A DNA stretch of 11,161 bases, taken from positions 1 through 11,161 of the forward strand of contig JAUIEH010000044.1 of the NCBI GenBank assembly GCA_030428405.1, read 5' to 3'. Below, piece after piece: positions 6,080-11,161 of the stretch. The notes below the pieces were generated by a model. It worked only from the letters and a program-made list of their open reading frames with translations, made no database searches and was not told where the DNA came from. Position 1 is the stretch's first letter, and each line of letters begins with the position of its first letter. Position numbers and translations under genes: made by a program. Source of the DNA: Alphaproteobacteria bacterium (GTDB lineage Bacteria; Pseudomonadota; Alphaproteobacteria; Caulobacterales; Maricaulaceae).

Positions 6080-6790
6080 TCAGCTGAAAGCAGCTTTGTT
6101 TATCCGGATCCACACAGTTTCCGCGCGCGCCAGCATTTCGCCGTCCGCGCCGAAGACCGCCGTTCCCGCGCGCTGCTTGCGTTCACCGCGTTCAATCAGC
6201 CAGCCGCCGACAATGCAGCGCTCGCCCGCCCGCGGCGTCCGGCGCACTTCTGCGGTCATGCGGCCAAGCACGGCGGGAAGTCCAGGCTGTCTCAAGGCGA
6301 AATAGCCCGGACAATCCAGCGCCGCCCAGACCATGCGCTCGGGCACCTCGCCGTCAATGACCACCGAAGCGTCCGGCGTCCAGGGGGCTGCGACCATATC
6401 GTCTTCGTCGTCGGGCCCTGCGAAGAGCCGCATGCCGTCGCCGGCCTCGCGCGCCGGGCCGCACACGAAACAGGTTTCGAAGATATGCTCTGCGTATTCC
6501 GAAAAGCGCGTCGTTGCGCGCAAGGTTTCTTCGTAGGACGGCGCGCCGGGCGGTTTAAAGCCGATCTCGGCGCGCCGGGCGGATGCAATCTCACGCTCGC
6601 CATCGCGCATGACCACGCCGTCGCCGGCGAAGCTAAGCTCCAGCGGCTGATCCAATGGCGGCGGAGCGCGCAGCGTCGTTTCAACGACGCCGCCGCCAAG
6701 CGCCTCGGCGAGCACGCCGCTGACATAGCCGCCATTTCCGGATTTGGGCGGGCCGCAATATTTCGCGGGGATGACCGCCGTTTGGCTCAC
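6080..6790 (-). CDS. Hot-dog/thioesterase-like protein, function unknown
   Basis: The 236-residue protein resembles a family of hot-dog-like proteins of unknown substrate. Its marks are an N-terminal YCGPPKSGNGGYVSG (11-25), the central CFVCG (107-111) followed by GDGMRLFAGP (117-126), VAAPWTPD (133-140), VWAALDCPGYFAL (154-166) and a C-terminal strand set ending GTAVFGADGEMLARAETVW. Two hot-dog-like halves (about 15-75 and 140-230) are plausible. No signal peptide is present, so it should be cytosolic. The C107-x2-C110 pair plus C12 and C160 could bind a metal, but that is inference. Its GTG start at 6790 overlaps the stop of the preceding cyclophilin gene as GTGA and has no ribosome binding site, so translation is probably coupled. 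No Asp/Glu-based thioesterase active site can be assigned with confidence. Confidence 0.75.
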   Translation of the reverse strand: MSQTAVIPAKYCGPPKSGNGGYVSGVLAEALGGGVVETTLRAPPPLDQPLELSFAGDGVVMRDGEREIASARRAEIGFKPPGAPSYEETLRATTRFSEYAEHIFETCFVCGPAREAGDGMRLFAGPDDEDDMVAAPWTPDASVVIDGEVPERMVWAALDCPGYFALRQPGLPAVLGRMTAEVRRTPRAGERCIVGGWLIERGERKQRAGTAVFGADGEMLARAETVWIRINKAAFS

Positions 6791-7254
6791 AGATCCGATG
6801 CAATGCGCGCGGAATGTATCGTGCCCGGATTTTTGGGCGGCTCGCCGCGCGGCAGAGCGTCGACATGTTCCATGCCGGACGTGACTTCGCCCCAGACGGT
6901 GTACTGATTGTCGAGGAAACTCGCATCGCCGAAGCAGATGAAGAACTGGCTGTCGGCCGAATTCGGATCATTCGTGCGCGCCATGGAACACACGCCGCGC
7001 TGATGCGAGATATTGTTGAATTCCTGGTCGAGCTTCGTGCCTGACCCGCCCATGCCGCTGCCGTTCGGACAACCGCCCTGCGCCATGAAGCCGTCAATGA
7101 CGCGGTGGAAGGTCAGCCCGTCATAAAAACCGTCGCGGACCAGCTCCTTGATGCGCGCCACATGTCCCGGCGCCACGTCCGGACGCAACGCGATGCGCAC
7201 TTCACCTCCGTCCAGCGTTAAGACGAGGGTGTCCTCGGCAGAGGCTTCGGTCAT
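6787..7254 (-). CDS. ppiB: Cytosolic cyclophilin-type peptidyl-prolyl cis-trans isomerase
   Basis: This 155-residue single-domain cyclophilin has no signal sequence, so it should be cytosolic. It interconverts cis and trans X-Pro bonds during protein folding. The core is clear: FYDGLTFHRVIDGFMAQGG (43-61) with the catalytic Arg 51 and the usual Phe/Met/Gln cluster, then GVCSMARTNDPNSADSQFFI and SFLDNQYTVWGEV. Where human cyclophilin A has Trp 121, this one has Phe (SFLD), as in bacterial forms with low cyclosporin sensitivity. ATG 7254 is supported by GGAG 6 bases upstream (7261-7264). Upstream is the exported unknown gene, 39 bases away; downstream the hot-dog-like gene overlaps it by 4 bases. 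The symbol is by analogy with the cytosolic E. coli enzyme. Confidence 0.93.
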   Translation of the reverse strand: MTEASAEDTLVLTLDGGEVRIALRPDVAPGHVARIKELVRDGFYDGLTFHRVIDGFMAQGGCPNGSGMGGSGTKLDQEFNNISHQRGVCSMARTNDPNSADSQFFICFGDASFLDNQYTVWGEVTSGMEHVDALPRGEPPKNPGTIHSARIASDL

Positions 7255-7278
7255 GTCGGTCTCCGTAATGATGCATTG

Positions 7279-7311
7279 AAAAAGGCGGGCGGATCATTCC
7301 CCGCAGGCGCC
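7279..7311 (-). terminator. Possible intrinsic terminator or attenuator ahead of ppiB
   Basis: On the minus strand GGCG-CCT-GCGG, an 8-base loop and CCGC-C-CGCC form two 4-base-pair GC helices separated by a small internal loop, followed at once by TTTTT (7283-7279). The structure overlaps the end of the exported-unknown gene, whose stop codon (7296-7294) falls in the loop. If it works, it would reduce read-through into ppiB; a ribosome reaching the stop would cover it, so it could also attenuate in response to translation. The interrupted stem makes this a moderate candidate. Confidence 0.4.
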
Positions 7312-7830
7312 GGTAAAGCGACGCACCCGCGAAGCGCGGCTCGCATCGCCCAGCCAGGTCGCGCGCAATTCGTGACTGCCGCACGCCATGAAGTCGACGA
7401 GAAACGGTACATGCACACGCTCAAGACCGGTCGGGTCATAGATCGTACGCGTGTCGCGAAACACTTCCTGGCCGTTGGTCATCAAGGTGAGCTCGACGGG
7501 ATAGGAGAAGGCGAAAGCGCCCGGCTCCATCGTCACCTCGACATCGATCATGAGGGGCCAATGCGGCCGGTTTGACGACGCGCTGATGACGCCGCCCTCC
7601 GCATAGGATTCAGATCGCCGGACACCGCCGCCATAAATGTCGAATTCGGAAATGACGAAGTCGATGGCGGTCACGCCTGGACCATCGGCCGGCCCGACCG
7701 CCGGCGCAACAGCTTCCTCTCCGGCGACCCAGCCATTCTGGTCCCGAGCCGCAGCGCCTGCCGCTAACAGCAACGAAGCCGCGACGGCGCCTAGCGCCGC
7801 GCGGCTGAGAGATTGACGTGATGCGCTCAC
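7294..7830 (-). CDS. Exported protein of unknown function
   Basis: The 178-residue product starts with a Sec signal peptide (basic R5 and R10, hydrophobic 11-25, AxA-type site with cleavage likely after A28). The mature part of about 150 residues looks beta-rich: VTAIDFVISEFDIYGGG (53-69), WPLMIDVEVTMEPGAFAFSYPVELTLMTNGQEVFRDTRTIY (91-131), and a C-terminal sheet segment. Two Cys, C150 (ACGSH) and C176 (ACGE), are likely to form a disulfide in the periplasm. No domain is recognised. The alternation of hydrophobic strands suggests an immunoglobulin-like sandwich, but this is a guess from pattern. Its GTG start overlaps the stop of the lipoprotein cyclophilin gene in GTGA with no ribosome site, so it is probably made by coupled translation. 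A shared compartment and coupling suggest it works with, or is folded by, that cyclophilin. Confidence 0.8.
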   Translation of the reverse strand: MSASRQSLSRAALGAVAASLLLAAGAAARDQNGWVAGEEAVAPAVGPADGPGVTAIDFVISEFDIYGGGVRRSESYAEGGVISASSNRPHWPLMIDVEVTMEPGAFAFSYPVELTLMTNGQEVFRDTRTIYDPTGLERVHVPFLVDFMACGSHELRATWLGDASRASRVRRFTGACGE

Positions 7831-8774
7831 TGGCTGGACGCCAGAGAGGCGACGCTCGGCACGCTGAAGTCGCAGATGTCGAAGGCGCGGCCCATGGCCT
7901 GACGCTCCTCGGACAACGCCGTCTGGAACGCTTCGCTGTCGGTGCGCATCACCCAGGCGCGGTCGCGCTCGGCTTCAGGCAAATCGCTCATCACTTCAGC
8001 GCGAACAAGCTGGCTCGGCTCGGAGGGAGGCTCGCCGACATGCAGCGCCATGACCGTGTCGACACCGTGCACGACCCGGCCCCAGGCGGTGTATTGCGTG
8101 TCCAGATGCGGCGAGGTTCCGCGCATCAGGAAGAACTGGCTGTTGGCCGTGTTGGGATCGTTGGTCCGCGCCATCGAGGTCGAGCCCGGACAATGCAGTA
8201 TCCACGCAAGCACGCGGCCGTCGCCGGTCATGCTGGCCAGTTCGGTCGGCTGATGGCCGATCGGGAAGCCATTATAATAGCTCGCTTGCGCGACATCGGC
8301 GTTGACGCGCGGATTGACGGGCCGCTCGCCGACATTGACCAAGCCCTCGCCCAGCTCCAGACGCGCGCGGAATTCGGCCTGCAGGTCCTGAAGGTCCGAG
8401 CCCCCAGCGCCAGAACCCCACGGATCGCCGCCCTGCGCCATGAAGGTGTCGATGACGCGGTGAAACACCGTGCCGTCGTAGAAATCGGTCGCGGCGAGAC
8501 GGCTGATGCGCTGTACGTGTCGCGGCGCGAATTCGGGCGCCATCTCGATCAGGATGCGGCCTTCGCTTGTGTCGAAGCGCAAAAGATCGCCCGGCGCCAC
8601 TTCGCGCCAGTCCGCCGGCGCAGCAGCGACCTCGGCCGGCACGTCGACGGCTGCAGCTGCCGCGCTCTCCGGCGCAGCTGCTTCGGCCTCGGGCGTTTCC
8701 TGGGCGCACGCGCTAAGCGAGAAGGCGCAGGCCGCAGCCGTTGCGCCGATAAAGCGGTTGATCATGACCCTCAC
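7827..8774 (-). CDS. Lipoprotein peptidyl-prolyl isomerase (cyclophilin type) with a large insertion
   Basis: The 315-residue product has a lipobox LSAC with Cys 23, then an Ala/Glu/Pro-rich linker (about 24-55) and a cyclophilin domain (about 60-265). Catalytic Arg 106 lies in FYDGTVFHRVIDTFMAQGG (98-116). The second half, SMARTNDPNTANSQFFL (200-216) and HLDTQYTAWGRVV, is standard. Between Gly 116 and Ser 200 are about 84 residues where the neighbouring ppiB has about 30, so roughly 50 are inserted (NADVAQASYYNGFPIGHQ and others). The C-terminal 50 residues are extra as well and contain C301, which might pair with C195 in the insertion. Anchoring to a membrane facing the periplasm is expected. 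GTG 8774 is chosen over ATG 8765 and GTG 8795 because AAGGAG (8788-8783, inside coaD) lies 8 bases upstream and the junction is a GTGA overlap with coaD. Confidence 0.88.
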   Translation of the reverse strand: MRVMINRFIGATAAACAFSLSACAQETPEAEAAAPESAAAAAVDVPAEVAAAPADWREVAPGDLLRFDTSEGRILIEMAPEFAPRHVQRISRLAATDFYDGTVFHRVIDTFMAQGGDPWGSGAGGSDLQDLQAEFRARLELGEGLVNVGERPVNPRVNADVAQASYYNGFPIGHQPTELASMTGDGRVLAWILHCPGSTSMARTNDPNTANSQFFLMRGTSPHLDTQYTAWGRVVHGVDTVMALHVGEPPSEPSQLVRAEVMSDLPEAERDRAWVMRTDSEAFQTALSEERQAMGRAFDICDFSVPSVASLASSQ

Positions 8775-9262
8775 CCAAATTTCTCCTTCAAACACTGCGC
8801 AACGGTCGGCGGCACGAAAGCTTTGATGTCGCCACCCAGCCGAGCGATTTCCTTGACCAGACGCGAGGAGATGGCCTGGTGCTCCGGATCGGCCATGAAG
8901 AACACGGTCTCGATGTCCGGATTAAGGCGCTGGTTCATCGCCACCATCTGGAACTCGTATTCGAAATCCGAGACGGCGCGCAATCCGCGCACGATCATGC
9001 CGGCGCCGACTTCCTCGGCGAAATGCATAAGCAGCTTGGAAAACGGACGCACCTCAATGTCGGCCAGCTTCTCGAAGCTCTTTGTCTCCTCCGTGACCAT
9101 GGCGACCCGCTCTTCCAGGTCGAATAGCGGCGCTTTTTCCTCATTCACGGCGACGCCGATCACCACGCGGTCGGCGATTTTCGCCGCACGCCCGATAATA
9201 TCGAGATGGCCGATGGTGATGGGATCAAACGTGCCCGGATACAGGGCTGTTTTATAGGGCAT
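8771..9262 (-). CDS. coaD: Phosphopantetheine adenylyltransferase (CoA biosynthesis)
   Basis: CoaD joins 4'-phosphopantetheine with ATP to give dephospho-CoA, the penultimate step of coenzyme A synthesis, in the cytosol as a hexamer. The 163-residue length is normal. Nucleotidyltransferase marks are YPGTFDPITIGHLDII (8-23) with the TIGH form of the HxGH motif (His 19), Lys 43, VRGLRAVSDFEYE (91-103) with Arg 92 and Arg 95, and ISSRLVKEI (131-139), the ISSxxVR signature. ATG 9262 gives the family's N-terminus; a TTG at 9283 in frame would add seven unlikely residues. No Shine-Dalgarno sequence precedes the ATG. Instead the 50-base leader can fold on itself (see 9263-9312). It lies 53 bases after the GNAT gene and shares a 4-base overlap with the following cyclophilin gene. 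Confidence 0.96.
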   Translation of the reverse strand: MPYKTALYPGTFDPITIGHLDIIGRAAKIADRVVIGVAVNEEKAPLFDLEERVAMVTEETKSFEKLADIEVRPFSKLLMHFAEEVGAGMIVRGLRAVSDFEYEFQMVAMNQRLNPDIETVFFMADPEHQAISSRLVKEIARLGGDIKAFVPPTVAQCLKEKFG

Positions 9263-9312
9263 GTCGCCGCCATGGTTGCGCAATCATTCGCCGGGAAATT
9301 CGGCGCGGCGAC
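9263..9312 (-). promoter_or_regulatory. Foldable leader ending at the coaD start codon
   Basis: On the minus strand GTCGCCGC (9312-9305) and GCGGCGAC (9270-9263) are perfect 8-base complements 34 bases apart, and the second arm abuts the coaD ATG. Inside, GCCG-7 bases-CGGC (9304-9290) makes a second hairpin that can stack directly on the outer helix, and TTGCGCAA (a palindrome) lies in the rest of the loop. There is no U-run, so it is not an ordinary terminator. Pairing next to the ATG could hinder initiation. The structure is visible; any regulatory role is inference, and GC-rich sequence gives such repeats by chance fairly often. Confidence 0.4.
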
Positions 9313-9315
9313 AAC

Positions 9316-10512
9316 CTAGGAAGCTTGGGAGCCTTCGGGCAAGCGTTGCTCGGGCGAAGCGCGGCGCACAGGCGCGGACAAATCGCTTTCTTTGACCGCC
9401 AATCCCGCTGCGCGGTCCATACGCCGCATCAATTTCGCGGGCCAGTGCGAGACCCGGCCGATCGGCATCTTTTCAAACGCGGTGCACGCCTCGAAATGCG
9501 CCCCGCGCAGGAAAGACGAAGCCGAGGCGCGGCCGATGAAACCGGAAACGACATTGCTCGTCGCATTTGAAAAGCTGTGTTTGAAGTCATATTGACCGCT
9601 GCCGAGATCAAGCTCGCGCGCGCCCAGCTGATGCAGCGCTTCGATCATGTCGACGAAGATCACCTTGCCCGGCGAATAGGCGTCGAAGGCGCGGTCATGG
9701 GCCATGAACCAGCCGTGATAATTGCCGCCCGAGGCGAGACAGTAATTCGCGCCGACGAGCTTTCCGTCCGCTTCCAGCGTGAACAACACGCCGCGGCAAT
9801 CATCCGCCTTGGACGAATGGGTCTGGCGCATGACGTCCTCGACCCATTTGCGTGCGAAAATGTCGGTCTGGTTAGTGCGCTGGAACTGCTCACGCTTGAG
9901 CGCGATCATCGCTTCAAGCGCTTCGTCGCGATCATCCGCCACGCGGAAGACCAGCTCGCCGCATTCCCGCTCAAGCTTGCGGCGCAGACGCCCGACCTTG
10001 GTCAGCGTCTTTGAACCGCCCTTGCGCATTTCCTCAGCGTAGTCTTTGAAGCTGTCGCGCAGCATCAAAAGACTGCGCGTCTCCGAGCGGCGCGCGAACG
10101 GCGCAAAGCTTTCATCGTCCTCGCGCACGGCGACGAAATCGACGCGGCCGACCCCGATCGCATCGACAATGCGCCGCAAGTCGATGTCGACATCGCCCGC
10201 CGCAATGACGCCCTGGCGGTCCGATAGCGGCCCGCCCAACGGCAGGGCCACGAATTTGGATTGCGACTGATAAGGATAGAATGCGACCGGCGCGCCATTG
10301 CGCCGCACGATGCAAACGCCCGCGCCGGGCTGCACCGAGCCGACCATGAACGCCCATTCCGGACTCAGAAAAGCGCTCTGCACGGATGGTGTGGCGCGCA
10401 ATAGCTCTCGCCAGGCGCGCAGATCAGAATCCGACATCGCGCCGGGATGCGCCGTTTCCGCGCTCCAGCTATCTTGATCAACATTCACGCCAACAGGGAG
10501 ATCCGGCGCCAT
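9316..10512 (-). CDS. GNAT-fold acyltransferase of the FemAB/CelD-like type
   Basis: The 398-residue protein looks like the Acetyltransf_6 (CelD/BcsL, FemAB-like) group, with two GNAT-like halves. The N-terminal half includes FLSPEWAFMVGSV (48-60) and an RRNGAPVAFYPYQ strand (70-82). The C-terminal half (about 165-320) has KTLTKVGRLRRKLERE (168-183), ALKREQFQRTNQTDIF (204-219), GVLFTLEADGKLVGANYCL (241-259), AYSPGKVIFVDMIEAL (278-293) and ELDLGSGQYDFKHSFSN (300-316), where such proteins bind acyl-CoA or aminoacyl-tRNA. Relatives are linked to surface polysaccharide or cell-wall modification, but the substrate cannot be inferred here. No signal peptide is seen, so it should be cytosolic. ATG 10512 is preferred because GGAG lies 8 bases upstream (10524-10521). 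An in-frame ATG at 10611 would add 33 residues encoded with AT-richer codons unlike the rest and has no ribosome site. It lies 53 bases before coaD and may or may not share its transcript. Confidence 0.8.
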   Translation of the reverse strand: MAPDLPVGVNVDQDSWSAETAHPGAMSDSDLRAWRELLRATPSVQSAFLSPEWAFMVGSVQPGAGVCIVRRNGAPVAFYPYQSQSKFVALPLGGPLSDRQGVIAAGDVDIDLRRIVDAIGVGRVDFVAVREDDESFAPFARRSETRSLLMLRDSFKDYAEEMRKGGSKTLTKVGRLRRKLERECGELVFRVADDRDEALEAMIALKREQFQRTNQTDIFARKWVEDVMRQTHSSKADDCRGVLFTLEADGKLVGANYCLASGGNYHGWFMAHDRAFDAYSPGKVIFVDMIEALHQLGARELDLGSGQYDFKHSFSNATSNVVSGFIGRASASSFLRGAHFEACTAFEKMPIGRVSHWPAKLMRRMDRAAGLAVKESDLSAPVRRASPEQRLPEGSQAS

Positions 10513-10873
10513 CAACTTTGCTCCACGCACAGGCGCATTGCTTAATTTTTCTACGCGGCCAGACGATATTCCCGAAAGCGTTTTGGCGAAACAGTCATTT
10601 CGCAGCGACATCGTTAATCGCGCCAGGTTTATTTTCTCCGTGTACGTATTTTAATGTTTTCGCCTTATAAGCGAGTTCATGAACGAACTTCGCGCTTCAG
10701 GTCTTTTCCGCACGAAAACAGAGAATTGCGGCGCTAAAAGTTCTCGCAACGCGAGAGCGGCGACACCAATATTCTCCGGATACGGGAAAACCGCGCTCAA
10801 CGTCGATTCGCCGAGCGCGGTTTTCGTAACGCCATCACGTTACAGTTAACTCAAGCGGCGCAGCGATTGAGCT
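10513..10873. other. Intergenic region between gyrA and the GNAT gene
   Basis: This is the largest gene-free stretch here, 361 bases, and AT-richer than the genes around it, especially at 10625-10670. The gyrA side holds three small inverted repeats: GTAACG/CGTTAC (10826-10831 with 10838-10843), the terminator at 10786-10825, and TCTCGC-AAC-GCGAGA (10742-10756), which on the minus strand is followed by ACTTTT. A 10-base palindrome GTTCATGAAC lies at 10675-10684, next to a GAACGAAC direct repeat. Possible -10 elements on the minus strand are TATAAG (10668-10663) and TAAAAT (10654-10649), but neither has a good -35, so the GNAT promoter is not assigned. No small gene was recognised. Confidence 0.6.
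10786..10825 (-). terminator. Intrinsic terminator of gyrA, symmetric
   Basis: GAAAACCGCGCTC (10786-10798) and GAGCGCGGTTTTC (10813-10825) are perfect 13-base complements around a 14-base loop. On the minus strand the GC-rich stem runs into a U-rich side (GCGGUUUUC), 48 bases past the gyrA stop. The A-tract on the other arm makes it work in principle in both directions. The U-run is short (four), so it is a good but not ideal terminator. Confidence 0.75.
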
Positions 10874-11161
10874 TTATTCCGCCTCGCCCGCGCCATCCTC
10901 AACGTCGTCTTCGCCCGTGTCTTCGATGCGATCGACGGAGACGACGCGTTCGTCGTCCGAAACGCGGATCAGTTTCACGCCGCGCGTATTGCGCGCCGCG
11001 ATCCGGACCTGGGCGACCGGCGAACGGATGAGCTGACCGCCATCGGTGACGAGCAAGACCTCGTCGGTTTCCTCAACCGGGAACGAGCCGACAAGCTTGC
11101 CGCCGCGCGAGAGATCATGCGCGATGAGGCCTTTGCCGCCGCGTCCCGTCACGCGGTATTC
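10874..11161 (-). CDS. gyrA: DNA gyrase subunit A, C-terminal end (runs off right edge)
   Basis: The last 95 residues of GyrA are present, starting with EYRVTGRGGKG, which is part of a repeat blade (R/K-x-x-x-G-R-x-x-K-G) of the C-terminal beta-pinwheel that wraps DNA. The next blade follows: DEVLLVTDGGQLIRSPVAQVR, then NTRGVKLIRVSDDERVVSV. The protein ends in an acidic tail (EDTGEDDVEDGAGEAE), a common feature of GyrA that tunes supercoiling in some species. GyrA is the breakage-reunion subunit of gyrase, a cytosolic A2B2 enzyme that puts negative supercoils into DNA. The GyrA-box and the catalytic Tyr are outside the window. The stop TAA is followed by the terminator at 10786-10825. Confidence 0.95.
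   Translation of the reverse strand, partial: EYRVTGRGGKGLIAHDLSRGGKLVGSFPVEETDEVLLVTDGGQLIRSPVAQVRIAARNTRGVKLIRVSDDERVVSVDRIEDTGEDDVEDGAGEAE

Noticed and set aside
7818..9257. A 479-codon open frame on the plus strand antisense to coaD and the lipoprotein cyclophilin gene
   Set aside because: The minus-strand genes match known families with good starts. The plus frame gives a low-complexity Arg/His/Ala/Gly-rich protein with no recognisable domain and exists because GC-rich codons leave few stops in the opposite frame.
10513..10611. Longer GNAT start at ATG 10611
   Set aside because: No ribosome binding site, and the extra 33 codons have third positions much richer in A/T than the gene; ATG 10512 has GGAG at 8 bases.
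10675..10688. GTTC/GAAC repeats as a possible LexA (SOS) box
   Set aside because: The alphaproteobacterial LexA box is GTTC-N7-GTTC; here the repeats are directly adjacent (GAACGAAC) or palindromic (GTTCATGAAC), so the spacing does not fit.

Overview
The window is a compact, GC-rich stretch of chromosome from an alphaproteobacterium. The gene set (gyrA, coaD, two cyclophilins, queA, tgt) is a neighbourhood I associate with Alphaproteobacteria. The lipoprotein, the lipoprotein-type cyclophilin and the small unknowns suggest the Maricaulales/Hyphomonadaceae/Caulobacter side of the class, but that placement is inference. No phage, IS element, CRISPR array or rRNA is visible.

Layout, left to right. 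(1) The N-terminal 53 codons of a SqdB-type UDP-sulfoquinovose synthase leave the left edge (minus). A tRNA-Lys(UUU) with an encoded CCA end follows (minus), with a good sigma70-type promoter. (2) A small outer-membrane lipoprotein gene (plus) runs into tgt (minus); the two stop codons interlock in one CTAG. (3) An acyl-CoA carboxyltransferase subunit gene (plus) lies between tgt and queA and converges on queA with the stops interlocked in TTAG. (4) From queA to coaD, six further minus-strand genes are packed head to tail: coaD, a large lipoprotein cyclophilin, an exported unknown, a cytosolic cyclophilin, a hot-dog-like protein and a membrane-anchored Mrr-type nuclease, followed by queA. Three of the junctions are the same 4-base GTGA start/stop overlap. 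(5) A FemAB/CelD-like GNAT gene (minus) lies upstream of coaD. A 361-base intergenic region full of small hairpins, including a clear terminator, separates it from the 3' end of gyrA (minus, runs off the right edge).

How the genes work together: queA and tgt are two steps of queuosine tRNA modification (base exchange by Tgt, then ribosyl transfer by QueA). coaD makes dephospho-CoA, the precursor of the CoA used by the carboxyltransferase, GNAT and thioesterase families. The cyclophilins serve protein folding in the periplasm and the cytosol. These are mostly housekeeping functions into which several poorly characterised genes have been interleaved.

I did not find a multi-gene defence or biosynthetic system that I could call new. 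The points most worth a second look are a Tgt with two of its three zinc cysteines replaced by serine, the queA / opposite-strand gene / tgt arrangement (the layout of a non-contiguous operon), a two-helix membrane-anchored Mrr-like nuclease inside a housekeeping operon, a cyclophilin with an insertion of about 50 residues, an orphan carboxyltransferase, and a foldable leader that ends at the coaD start codon.
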